Under the pieces are notes generated by a model that was not told where the DNA came from, did no database searches, and saw nothing but the letters and a program-made list of their open reading frames with translations. This document shows positions 10,396 to 22,200 of a stretch of DNA of 64,000 nucleotides, in pieces; position 1 is the stretch's first letter, and each line of letters starts with the position of its first letter. The stretch is from Gymnogyps californianus (lineage: Eukaryota > Chordata > Aves > Accipitriformes > Cathartidae). The translations under genes were made by a program, and so were the position numbers. The stretch spans positions 124,001 through 188,000 of the forward strand of contig NW_026114224.1 of NCBI RefSeq assembly GCF_018139145.2, read 5' to 3'.

Positions 10396-12750
10396 CTGCA
10401 AAGGAGAGGGGGAAAAGAAACCTGTCAAGAAGGAGAATAAAAACCTACAAGAGAGCCGACCGAGCCAACAGCTCCTGGCAGGGACAGATGTACTTCCCTG
10501 GCCGGGATAGATTTACTTCCCTGGCCCTTTTCCAGCTTTGAAGCAGCTTGCAGGGCCGGGAGGGGAGTGTTTTCCCCGGGACCTGCTCGGAAACTCCTGT
10601 TGCAACACCACGAAGAAGGGGTGAGTGGACCGACCGGACAAACCAATGCGACAGGAGTGTCTGCAAGCAGCCAGGCTTAGGACAGTGCCTGTTGTGAAAC
10701 TCCAGCTAAGGAAACAAGAGTGGAATTTCCTTTATGTGTAGAAATTACGTACCATCCCTCCCCTTCCAGGCATGATTATTACATCTACATCGCACCCTTT
10801 ACAGGGCATCTGAACTTTCTTTTAAGGGCACGATGTAACTCTCTCATCACGGTGTATTTTTAAATCTAAGCCATGCAGAAAGGTAACTGGGATCTGGTAC
10901 AGGACTGGCGTCCTCCGGGCTTTAAAAGGTCAAACCCCCAAACCCCTCGAGGACAAGTCAAAGTACCACCAGTATATACGTTTGGTATGTAAAGCACTTA
11001 ATCCCCCTCAAAGCCTGTTGTATATTAACAGGAGATTTCCTTATAACAAGGCAGTACTGGTTCAGTGAAGACATAAACGGAAAACATTAGCCAGGAACTC
11101 ATTATAACTGATTTGAACCAATTTTAGGTTTTCAAAGATTAATTTCCCGGTTCCACAACCAGCTCCAAGGGTGGTCTGTAACCAAGCCAGGCACGCTAAA
11201 ATAATCCAGAGAGGGCTACTTCACGCAGGGCTGGAGCGATACCGTTTCTTGTAGGCAGGGCTACAACTGTTATTAATCTATCCAAATATACTTCAGATTT
11301 TAAAGCGCTGACCCTAGGGCAGCAGGATGAATAACGCGCGCTCCAGGAGCTCTCGGCTCCGCACAGCTCGCCGCTCGCGCCCACCGACGAACCTGCCGAG
11401 GCGCAGCGCTCGGGGAAGGCGTTTGCTCATTCCGCCACTTTGCAAATCGTCTCGAGGGTTTGCTCTGGACGAGCACGTAGGAGAATTCATCTGTGCCGGC
11501 GCAGAGCGAGGTGATGAGGTTTCACTAAACCGTAAGATTTCCCATCCCACGTTTTTTTGCTGCTCCCACGGGGCTGCACGCCAGCCAGCTCTGCTTCTCC
11601 TGCCGAGCAGAAACCCGGCGCTAAAGTCACCGGCTCTTCCAGCCTCGTCAGGGGCGGTGGAAAGCGGCTCCGGTCTGTGAGGTGTTTGCCCGGGGATGGG
11701 AGGACTGGGGAGGACGCGGGGCTGCCCTGCTCCTTGAGCCACCACGGAGAGCTGTGATACCACTGTCTTAAACGTATCGGGGCCCCGGACAGCCCCTGCC
11801 CCTTCCAGGTTTTAATTGCCACCCAATCGCTACACGCTGTGGGGAGAAACGGTGAGTAAATACCTCCTGCCGCTGCGGCCCACGGAGAGGACAAGTGCCA
11901 CCTCTCCAGCGACGGCGCCTCTGCCTGAGCCTTCTCCCTCCAGCAGCTCCCGCTTGGACGGGGACAACCTCAAAGCTGGAGCAAAGCTTTTACCTGTCAC
12001 ACACACTATTTTCTTGCTTTACAGGCTCCTCTGTAAAGCACTAAGCCTACGGGCTTTCAATAAGAAAAAGCTAACGTTTAGCAATAAGCCATCTTTTCCC
12101 TGAAATCGAATTCCTTCAGGAGGAACAGCGCTTACCCTGGCAGCAAGTCCCACGAAACACTCACTTCATTAATAAAGGCGAAGAGGAAGAAGATCACACG
12201 GAGAACACCCGTTACAGTGCGAGACTGACCTAAATATCTCCTTGCAAAACACATCCCAGCTTGGGCGGGAGCGAAATTGGTTCCCCTATCTCCGCCGGCA
12301 GCCGCCGAGCTCGTGACGCGCTCATTCACGACCCGACACAGGGAACGCTTTCCCAAGCGTGCCGGGTTGGAAACGCTGCCCGCAGATCCTTTGCCCCCGG
12401 AGCTCCAATAAAAGCAGCCGCCGGCTGTAGCCGGATGTGAATATTTCGCACGCTTCCAGCCTAGCTGGGAACCGGAGAGCTGTCAAGAGAAAGACGGTGA
12501 AAACGCGTCTGAGGGATGTTTTTTGCCCGCTCTGCCTCCACGCCTGCGTGCTTTTTTAAAAGAACGGCTCTAGTGTCGCTGCTCTCAATGCGGATGAAAC
12601 CAGAGGATACAGAAACTGCAGGCTAAAAAAGGTCGGGATTTATCGCTCCTCCTTCTATCCGTAACCTCTGTGAGCACCTTCAAGCAATTCCTCAACGCCA
12701 GGCGTGGGTTTGCCAGGCCACGTTCTGCCTCCTGGAGGGAAAACACTCAC
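10396..12750. other. No gene recognised
   Basis: GC content rises from about 11300. Open frames at 11300-11900 on both strands overlap each other and look like chance frames in GC-rich DNA. A short hydrophobic open stretch on the minus strand near 12170-12240 ends at a GTGAGT and might be an exon, but I cannot place it in a protein. Confidence 0.35.
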
Positions 12751-12827
12751 CGTAACCGTTGGTGGGTTTGACTTTATACACCGTATTCACACTCAGGCAA
12801 GGCAGCGCCTTCCCAGGAGGAATATTC
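12751..12827 (-). other. Candidate internal exon, unassigned
   Basis: On the minus strand 77 bases are bounded by a T-rich acceptor (CCAAG) and a GTGAGT donor. One frame is open and ends Lys-Pro-Thr-Asn-Gly-Tyr. It ends in phase 1, and the exon-like segment at 10309-10395 starts in the matching phase. No family recognised. Confidence 0.25.
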
Positions 12828-15240
12828 CTTGGAATAAGGCAAAAAACCAAGAGCAGAAAATCATGAGGTCGTTCTAACCAAAAAAGCAAAGACACTAGCG
12901 CTGTTGTCTAGACCTTCAAGACCCACGGAGCGAACAACGGGTCATTCTTCCACCTACACCCTCCCTTTTCACTGATGAAACTACGAGCCTCGGTCCAACG
13001 GGTCTTTTCTTCTTGACAGCCAGAAAGGCAGCGAAGCCGACACGGGGAAAGCCGAGGAGCTGACGGCTGCTTGCTCATCCTCGACGTGGAGGCACGGGGC
13101 TTTGTCGGACAACAAGGAGCGTGGTCTTGTCTCACGCTGGGAGCGGTTCCTGCGATTGAGATTTCTGCATTTGATGTCAGGCGTTGAACTCGGCCGGGTC
13201 CGGCGGGGCACGCCGCCGTCGTTAACTCTTTTAGAGCGGTTTTGGGGCCGACGTCTCGTTAGCGCCGTATTTTCTTTGTACGCAGGCACCACTGCGGGCT
13301 GGCCGCACCGGGCGGCCCTTTAACACGGTCACACCGAAAGCCCCCCGTTCCTTCCAGCTCCTGTCACACAAGTCACGCAGGGGCAGCCCTGAGCGCAAGG
13401 CACCCCCAAAACCCGAGCAGACAACCCGGTTAACCGCTCGCCGTCCCAACTAACTCCTTGCCTGCACAACCACGTCACCCCCTCGCCTGCTTTCCAGACA
13501 CCCACGCTGCTCTGCCGGCACTGGCACGGCCAGGTCCCGGCTCTGGAAAACCTTTTCCTCCGCACGGACCTGGCAGAGAGTCACCCCGGGGCGGCAGCAC
13601 CGCGGGTTTGTCCCTGTGGGATTCCTCCTCGCTCCCTCGCCCGCGCTCCTGCTGACGACCAGAGGTGATAAAAGCAGGCTGTGACATTGGCTTCGCTCCC
13701 ATCGCTGAGGTGCCGAGGCAGGTCACCCGGCTGACTCCTAAACGGGTCAGACGAGCTCGTTCCCTGCTCGTTGTTCGCCCCGTACCACGCAACCGAGCCG
13801 GGAGACGCCCCGGGATGCGGGAGAGCACCGAGCCGAGGCGTGGGGGGATGAGCCCACCCTGCTCGCCCGAGTGTACTCTCCTAGAAAGAGGCAGCGCGAT
13901 GTATTTGTTTCTACGGAAGGAGAACAACGCCTGGGAAACGACAACCTGGAAGCAAGGAGCAGCTCTGCTCCCCAGCCTGCTCGATCCGAAGGCTCCTGGA
14001 TTTAGGAGCCAGCCCCTGCAGCCGCTCCCCATCGCTCCCGTCTGCTTTTTGTAAGCCCGGAAAAGGGCTTCAAAAAAGCCCCGGCTGACGCACACCTGAG
14101 ACTTCAAGTATTTTCACAACATGTAATAAATCAAACTGGTTGAAAAGCTCTATTCTAGCAGCAGCCGTGAGGCTTGGGGATGAAAAATACCCTCGAAAAA
14201 TATAAGACAGCGCCTGAGACTGTGGAAATTTTGGTTAAGAAGTGCTGTAAAGCGGGGAAAAAAGAAAAGAGATGAGCGGGGAGGCTGAGCTGTGGGACCA
14301 GCGGCGGGGCTGGGGGTCGCCGTATCGCCCCGGATGCCCCAAGTCTCGTCCCACATGGAACACGGAGCCGTTATCTCATCGCTGACCGCAGCGTCCCGCT
14401 CTCCCAACAACCTCTGGTGCTCAAGAGCTCGTCTGACGGCACTCACTGCCCATTTAACGAGCTGTGCTCACCGCAGGAGCGAACACATCCCTCCTCCGAG
14501 GAAACCTCTGGCTTGCAGTCAGGCGTGGACTTTGGTCAGGGACTGCACCTCTGGAGGGTGAGGCTGAGACCGGGTACGCAAAGCCCGGGGTCACGCTGAA
14601 TGTCGCCGAGCTCAGCCCGGCATCAGACAGCCAGCAGAACCGCACCGGGAGCCATCGGCCACCGGCCGGCCTCGTCCGCCCCACCGCGATAACCCAAGGC
14701 AGGCGCCGGAGTCTGGACCCCGGGGACGCTCGACTGCGGCTCTGCGGCGATAACAAAACGCGTGTCCGGGCTCACTCAGCCCGGGCGGGCAGAGCTCCAC
14801 GCGGCGGCTGCCGAGCGAGCCGAGGCTTTAAGAGCCGTTCTCTCATCACACCCCCAAGCCCCGCTACGAAGTTCAGACATAAACAGCGTCGAGGCCTCGG
14901 ACGCGTGAGGGACGAGGTCGGGGTGACCCGGGACGGCGTCATCCCAAACCCCGAGGGGAGGGTACGGCGCCGGAGGATTAACGTCAGACCCAGCCCGCGG
15001 GGAGGAAGGCAGAGGACGAGACTCGGGGGCATCCGACCCCCGGCCGGCCAAGCCACCCTCGCCGGTGTACGCCGACGGTTTTGGCAGGGGGAGGAGCGCC
15101 TGTCCTCAGAGAGCCCCCCCCGGGGCCAGGGGACACCCCGAGGTCACCGAGCGCCCAGGGAGCCCGGGCTCGCGGGGGTCCCTGAGCCCCAGCGATGGCG
15201 GGGGGGCAGTGCCCGGGGTGCTGGGGGCCAGCGGCTCCGT
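12828..15240. other. No gene recognised; GC-rich sequence
   Basis: Several open frames of 60-210 codons occur on both strands, but they overlap, have no conserved motif and lack consistent splice structure. I treat them as chance frames. Confidence 0.35.
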
Positions 15241-15600
15241 GGCACCCCCTTGCAAAACCGACCCGGGGATCCTGCACCACACCCAGGGGATCCCCCAGGG
15301 ATCACCCGAGGGGAGGATCCTCCTCCCCAGCACATGCAAGGGACCCCCCCCCACCTCCCCGGGATCAACCGAGGGGGGGATCCCCCCCCGAATACCCTGG
15401 GATCCCTCAGGGATCACTCAAGGGGGGGGGAATCCCCCCAGCACACCCAGGGGATCCCCAGGGATCAACCGAGGGGGGATCCCCCCCCAGCACACCCAGG
15501 GGATCCCCCGGGGATCACCTGAGGGGGGAGATCTCCCCCTCCAGCACACCCAGGGATCACCCAGGCTCACCCAGGGGGGATCCCCCCACCGTTCCCCAGC
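15240..15600 (+). repeat. Minisatellite rich in GGGGATCC and CACCCAGG blocks
   Basis: Units of variable length combine 'cagcacacccagg', 'ggatccccc' and 'gggatcac' blocks over about 360 bp. All three plus frames read through with Pro/Gly/Thr-rich artefact peptides. Confidence 0.85.
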
Positions 15601-15774
15601 CCCAAGGGTACCCCCCCCCGCCCCCGCTGCCGCTCACCGCCTCAGCCGCCCCCGGCCGCCCCCGCCGCCGCCGCCTCATGCCCCGGCCCGTGCTGCTGCC
15701 GCCGCTGCCGCCGCCAGCCCGGCCACGCTGGGCTCGGCCCGCCCCGTGACGCGGCTTGGCGCGACCGGGGACAT

Positions 15775-16010
15775 GGCGACAGGGCCGGGGTGCGGGGGGA
15801 ACCGGGCCCCGGTGCGGGGGGAACCAGGCCCCGGTGCGGGCCCCGGCTGGCGGGGGGGACGGGGACACAGGCCCAGCGTTGGGGGGGTCGGGCCCCGGTG
15901 CAGGCCCCGGGGTGGGGGGACACGGGGCCCCGGTGCAGGGGGACAGGGCCCGGTGCAGGCTGCGGTGTGGGGGGACACGGGCCCCAGTGTGGGGGGGACG
16001 ACACCCCGAC
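15775..16010 (+). repeat. G-rich minisatellite (GGCCCCGGTGCGGGGGGA-type units)
   Basis: Short units alternating 'gggccccggtgc' with G runs recur about ten times. Runs of four or more G at short spacing give strong G-quadruplex potential on the plus strand. Confidence 0.85.
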
Positions 16011-17210
16011 CGCAGCGTTCCCCTCCCTGACCCCCAGCCCAGGCCGGGCCCCATTCCTGCTCCGAGGTTTTTTTCCCGACAGCGGCTTATTCCGCCCCAA
16101 AACGCGGCTCCGTCAGGAGCCAGCAAGCTCCGCCAGGACCTCGCCAACCTCGGCAGCGCTTTTCATGCCAAAACCCCAAATTTCTAGATTTTTGGCTGCC
16201 GCCACACGGCTGCAGACGCAGTTACGTGTTAATTGTTTCTGAATGCAGCTGCATCTCACAAAGCATACTCCGCATTTTGGGGGAGAAGAGTCTTGATTTG
16301 GCTTTTGTTTGGTTTTCTGTCTTTTTTTTCCCAGCAAGAAATGCTGCTTTTTCACAGAATTCCTCTTACTCTGCACATTCCCTTGAAAACTTAGGATAAT
16401 TTTTTTTAAGCAACCCCTTCCTGAGAAGGAAAACAACAGATTTAATTGGTGAGACACACAAGAAACCTGCCAGCCCGGGAAGCAGCACGTGGCAGGAGCA
16501 GCACGACATCGCTTCCAGCGGCACACGAGCGCTCCGCGTTCTATACCTCCATCATCCCGACCTTTTAATTTCTCGGTAGGTCACTGAGAGCGCTCGTTTG
16601 GAACCACGGCCTGACCCTGAACAGCCGGGAGAGTGCGTGGGGATCCGGGCTAATGGAGCGGGACACCCCGACCCGCATGGGAGAAGCCGCTCGTTAAAAA
16701 TCAGAGCCCTTCGCCGAGCAAAGCTGCCGCCGGCGGCAGCGGGGAGGGCAGCTCCTTGCTTTCCCCAAACGCGAAGTTTTGCAACCTGCGTTCCTTATTG
16801 CTTAAACACACACACACACAAAAAATATCATGGGATGTTGCTGAAATGACCGAATCCTGGAAAAATAAGAGGAGAAATCCAGGAGATGGATGACTCCGCT
16901 GTTGCAGATTTAACCTTACCTCTGACCTGACAGCGTGGGCATGGGAGAGGGAAATTAAAACCAGACCGCAGCATCGCTCCCGCACGGGAACGCGAGTGCG
17001 GCACCCGCACCGTGCCGGCGTGCCGCCCGGCCTCGCCAAAGGCGCCTACAGGTGCGAGAAACCTCGCAGGAGGTGGTTTGCCAACAGCTTTTGGCCTGAA
17101 GCTGGAAAATTTACGTTATTCCCCAAATCCCAGGGTATTTTGGGATGAGGACAATGCCTCCCATCAGTGAGACCACCCCGCAGGGTCGGTGAGCTCGCCG
17201 GGATCGGCGT
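16011..17210. other. No gene recognised
   Basis: Mixed-composition sequence with a short CA run near 16807. No coding signal that I trust. Confidence 0.35.
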
Positions 17211-17223
17211 TTGCGGTACTCAC

Positions 17224-17344
17224 CCAACTCGCAGCTGGGCGAGCTCCGCTTGAGGGTGTATTTCCTGGGCATGGCGTTCCTGCTTCTCTCTCTGGGCAGT
17301 TTCTGGGTGCAGACAGCCCGGTCAGCGTTCCTCTCTCTATATAA
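17224..17344 (-). other. Candidate first exon with TATA-type promoter, unassigned
   Basis: On the minus strand a TATA-like element (17338-17344) is followed about 66 bases later by an ATG at 17272. That frame gives 16 codons, starting MPRKYTLKRSSPSC, before a strong GTGAGT donor after 17224. The TATATAAG is equally good read on the plus strand, so direction is uncertain. I do not recognise the peptide, and no downstream exon can be joined with confidence. Confidence 0.3.
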
Positions 17345-18400
17345 GAGGTGTCCCCACCCTTCCCCGCCGGCTCCCCTCCCTCTCTCCTCCGCCCGCAGCA
17401 CCCGCACCGAGCCGGTGGTGCAGAGTTCCCCGAGGGGAGCTCAGGAGACAATTCAAAGTCTCCTGAAAACAACCGCATCTGCTTTAACCTTATCGTTTAT
17501 TAAATAACTATAAACCCCGCCGAGTTAAGGGGGGGTTAATAAGGACAGCCGAACACTTTGATGTGGAGCCTCGGCCCCGTGGCGAGCGGCAGCGTTGGGC
17601 TTGGGGGGGGAAAGGAGGGTTACGCGCTGCCCGGGACACATTATCAACCCCAGGAGGCTCAGTTAAAAGGCCGTTTGGTCGAGCATCAGACATGCTCCGG
17701 CAATTAGCACAGGAGACGGCCTGGACTCTGCTCCACCGGAGCTATTTGACAGATTAGAGCCCAAACTGGCACTTACGGGGCATTTTCCAGCTGCTGGTAC
17801 GTGCAGCGCTGATAAGAGGCGATCCCTTCCCGACGTGGATTAATACAATCTATTATCAGCCATCCCCGCCGGTCTGAAACCCGCCGAGGCAGAGCGATAA
17901 CCCTGCGTTTGTCGGTTTGGTTTTTTTTTTTTTTTTTTTCCTTTTTTCTCTCTGCAAAAGGGCCCCCGGTGCCTTTTTCTGATAAGCAACAGCTGAATGT
18001 GCAACACTTCAAGACTCACCAGGCAGGAGGGCAAAGACACGGGCGTGCGTGACCGGTGCCACGCGCTCCAGCTTCCCGGAGCTGCCGGAGGGGTGCGGGG
18101 GGGATCTGGGGTCCGGCCGGAGGGAGGAGAGAGGGCTCGGCTGGGCAAAGCATCCTCAAGGATTCACAGAAGACGGAGGAGCTGCCAGAGACCTGGAAAG
18201 AGGCAACGTAGCGCCTGGTTTTAGCGATGCCTGGAGGGGAAAGGAGTCGGTAGACCTCCCAGGCAGGGGTAGAAGCAGCGGTTGCTTCCCAAAAGGCCTT
18301 CCACGCTGCTTCTCGTGGCACTTCGAATCGAGAAAGCAAACACGACCCACGTGAAACCACCCGGGGACAGCCGCAGAACTGGTTCGGTCGCTCAGCGTGC
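17345..18400. other. No gene recognised; T-rich tract at about 17923-17946
   Basis: A long T run followed by pyrimidine-rich sequence at 17923-17946 could be a retroposon tail read on the minus strand, but no element body is identifiable. Confidence 0.35.
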
Positions 18401-19231
18401 AGGCTGTCTGCGGGAGGGACGGAGAGGCGGAGGTGTCCTGCGCGGCTCCGGCGCCTGGACCTGGCTGCGGGTCAGGGAAGCCGAGGCAGAGCAGGGGGAG
18501 CCACCCGGGGCGGGGACCCCGGGGCTCTGGGTGGGTGGGGGAACCACGGCCCCTCTGCTGCCACGCTGTCCCTCGCTGGGGACCCGCAGCGGGGATTCGG
18601 CCTCCCCACCCCGTCTGGGGCAGGGCAGCGGCGGCCGAGGGCGACTTCCAGCCCCGCCGCGGGCGGGGGCACCCCTCGAAGGGCCAGGGAACGGGTTCAA
18701 CCCCCGGCTCCGGTGCCAACCACCCCGCTGTGGGAGGTAAAGGGGGAGAGGGGGCCCAGCTCACCTCCCCTGCGTTCACCAACTACCCTAACGTGTAACC
18801 GCCAGGCGCCGCTGGCAAACCAAAGGCCCGGGAAGGGGACGGGCAGGCCGGGACAACGCCGCCGCCCGCCCGGGCTCCTCCGGCGCTGCTCCGGGGGCCT
18901 GAAAACAGCGCTGGAGAGAGGGAATCTCCGGCGGGGGCCCGGCCCCCAGCCGCGGGCCCAGGGCGCCGGTAACGGGGGCCGGGGGGGCGGGAGGGCTCGG
19001 CCCGGTCCAGGCCCCGCTTCGCGCCCCGGTAGCCCCGAGGGGCCACTTCCGCCTACGGTCACATGACCGGCCGCGCGCCGCTTCCGTACAGCGTCACGCG
19101 GGCGCCGGCGCGTCAGCCAATCAGCGCTCAGCCGGCCCCCCGCTCCCCCCCCCCCGCGCTCGCGCTCTCTCCCCCTCCCTTCCCCTCCCCCGTGACCTTC
19201 GCCCTTTGGCCCCCGGCGGTGACTCGCCAAG
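18400..19231 (+). promoter_or_regulatory. LETMD1: CpG-island promoter and 5' flank of LETMD1
   Basis: Dense CpG with GGGCGG and CCGCCC boxes precedes the LETMD1 start. There is no TATA box. The sequence around the start codon (CAAGATGGCGCTG at 19228-19240) matches a YY1 element overlapping the ATG, common in housekeeping and mitochondrial-protein genes. A CCAAT box (AGCCAATCAG, about 19114-19123) lies just upstream. Confidence 0.6.
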
Positions 19232-22200
19232 ATGGCGCTGTCCAGGGCTGGCTGCTGCGGGGCGCTCTGGCGCCTCGGCCCTGGCCCCGGCCCCGCCGCC
19301 GCCCTGAGCCGCGCCCGGGGGCTGCTGGAGCCGCGCCCCGCCCGGGGGGCGCCGAGGTGAGCGGGGACCGACCCTTCCCCCCCCCGCCCAGTGTCAGCCA
19401 TCGCCCGCCGGCACCGGCCCTGACACCCCACCCCACCCCACCCCCCCCCCCCCGGACCACCCGCCCCCGCCATAGCCCCGACCCCCCCCAAATACCGACC
19501 ACAGCCGCCGCCCCCCGTCCAGTTCTCGGCCTTGTCCCCCCCCGGAGCACCCCCGATACTGGCCATAGCGCCCCCCCCGCCCCGGTCCCCAGCCCCCAGT
19601 GCCCCCCCCCCATTCCCTCGCGACCCCCGCCCCCGTTATTTACCGTGGTGTCGTTCCCCCCCCGTGCCACCCTCAGCTCCCCACCCACCTCCCCAGCGCC
19701 ATTACCGACCCTGCCCCCCCACCCCGCCTGTGCCACCTTGACCCCCCCCAGCGCCAAGCACGGCCCCTCCCAGGCACTGGGGGAGCCCCTGAGCCCCCCC
19801 CCGGGCCCTGGTCCTGAGCCCCCCCCCCCTCCATGCTGCCCCCCACCCCGGCCGTGCCCCCAGGCCCTGTCTCAGGCGGCTGCCTGGGGCCGGCCAGTGC
19901 CACCCGTGCGGGGCGGAGGAGGGTCCCAGCACCCTGTCCCCTCTCTGGGGGCTTCGGGAGCCCCACAGCCCAGCGTCCCGCCGCCCTCCGGGCCAACCCC
20001 CGCTTCCATCAGAGCCTTCTCCACCAAACGCTGACAGAAACAATCGGGGGGGGGGTGGGGGTGTTTCGGGTGCAGGTCCCCGGTGTGCTGGCTCTCCACG
20101 AAAGCCGGCTCCAGGTCCGTCCTGGCCGCCCTGGCGTCAAGAGCGAAGCGCATCAACAGGAGGTACGAGAGGTTTTTGGAAAGGACGTTCCCCCGTTTCT
20201 ACGTGCTGTACGCCACTTTCACGAAAGGTGGGTGCCGGGGAGGAGGGGACGGTTCCGCTTCTCCGGAGAGAACGGAGGCAGCCGGCTGCGCTGCCTGTTC
20301 CCTTCTCGGGGCTAAAAACCGCATCGCCGGAGGCGTTTGCTTGGGAATCGGCACCTGAAGGCGCTCTCTGTTCCGGCAGGAATCCAAGCGCTCTTCCTGG
20401 AAGTCAAAGAAATAAGAAAAATCAAATCTAAAATGTCCCGTCAGAGACTGAGTGTTCAGCAGCTTCCCTACCGGGAGATGGAGAGGCTGCGGCAGGTACG
20501 GCGCGGCGCTCGGGGCGCGTTTCGGTGCCGCAATGCCCGGCTCTGCCTCCCCGCTGCCGCCAGGGACGTTTCCTCCCTGTGAAAAGGGGCTTGAGTTCGT
20601 GTGCGGGGCTTCGGCGGGGGGGCGGAGAGGCCGATTCCTCCGGGTGAGGCGCGTTCTCTGCCTAAAAACAGGGTTTGGAAGCTGCGGCCGGGGCCGGGGC
20701 TGTTAATTTTGAGGGAATGTCAAGAGTTTGGCGCCAGAGCCTGATTCTCTCTTCTAATTTTGGAGGCAGTTTCGCAGGGACCTGATCAAGGCCATTCCCA
20801 TCGGAGTTATCGCCATCCCGCCCTTCGCCAACTTCTTGGTCATCGTCCTGATGTGAGTACTGGCGTCGCGGTGACCGCCGGGGCTTGGCTGCGGCCCCGA
20901 TCTTTGGGTTCCTTGATATCTTAAATTTCATGGAACTGGGGATTTTTTTTTTTTTTGAGAGTTATAAATCCAGCCAGACGGTTTCCCTTCCTCGCTCCAC
21001 CTCTCGCTGTAATAAAAATACCCGTAGCCTGACGAGCCCGGCGTTCGTTTCGCAATACCGGCTCCTGCGTGCCAGCAACCTGCCCGGCTCCCTGTTTCTA
21101 ACGCGGAGAAAGAATGCCTGGCACACAGGGAACAGCCCTGTGCGTGCTTGGCCGGAGAAACCTCCTTGCTCAATTCCCTCCCAGCTGTCTCTGTAGTCCT
21201 TCGAACGTCCCTCTCCCTGCCAGCTGTCCTGACGCCGGAGCTAAATCCCGGCTAAATCCCTGGATTTTTTCAATTCTGCTCCCTGGTTTTTGTGTCCTGC
21301 GGGTGGGCGAGAGCCCCGCTGCATAAAACAGCGCAGGGTGGAGATCTCCGTGTTGTGTTGACCCTCGGCCGCAGTGGAGAAGCTCCAGCCGGGCACGGCA
21401 GCGATCCGATCGCCCGGACTGCTCCTTCCCAAGCTCTCCACGGCCTTTGGAGGAGCAAAGCTCCTTCCATGACAAGGTGACCCGCTTAGTGGAGGAGGGA
21501 AGGGCTGGGGATGTTGTTTACCTTCTCCGATCTCATTGATTCATTCATGACACCGTTTCCCATGGCGTTCTCCTGGAGAAACAGGCTGCGCGTGGCTCGC
21601 ACGGGCGAACTCTTGGCTGGCGGGCCGGGCGCGAAGAGCGGCGGTGGCTGGAGTGCCGTCCCGGCGGCGGCCGGTCACAGGGGCCGTTCCCCAGGGCTCG
21701 GCGTTGGGGCCGGTTCCGTTTCGTGTCGTCACCAACGATCTGGACGAGGGGATCCGTGCACCCCCGGTTTGCCGATGACACCGCGCTGGGCGGGAGCGCT
21801 GGTCTGCTGGAGGCCGGGAAGGCTCCGCAGAGGGATCTGGGCGGGCTGGAGCGATGGGCCCAGGCCGGCCGTGTGATGCTGAACACGGCGCGGTGCCGGG
21901 TCCCGCTCCCGGGTCGCAACAACCCCGTGCAGCGCTACAGGCGCGGGGAAGAGCGGCCGGAAAGCTGCCCGGCGGAAAAGGACCCGGGGGCGTTGGTCGA
22001 CAGCCGGCTGAGTGTGAGCCGGCAGCCTGCCCGGCTGCTGGCTCGCGTCAGCGATAGCGTGGCCAGCAGGACTGGGGCAGGGATCGTCCCCCTGTACTGG
22101 GCACCTCGAATACCGTGTTGGGTTTTGGGCCCCAAGACGGACAGGGAGGGGCTGGAGCGCGTCCAGAGAAGAGCGGCGAAGCTGGGGAAGGGTCTGGAGG

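Noticed and set aside
14464..15522. 352-codon plus-strand open frame
   Set aside because: It runs into the 15240 minisatellite and is Arg/Pro/Gly-rich throughout, as expected for chance frames in GC-rich DNA. No conserved motif or splice context.
18156..19566. Long minus-strand frames across the LETMD1 promoter, considered as a divergent gene
   Set aside because: CpG islands lack stop codons by composition. No initiation or splice pattern or motif supports a protein.
19063..20034. 323-codon plus-strand frame overlapping LETMD1 exon 1 and intron 1
   Set aside because: It is out of frame with the LETMD1 start and consists mostly of the C-rich intron tract.
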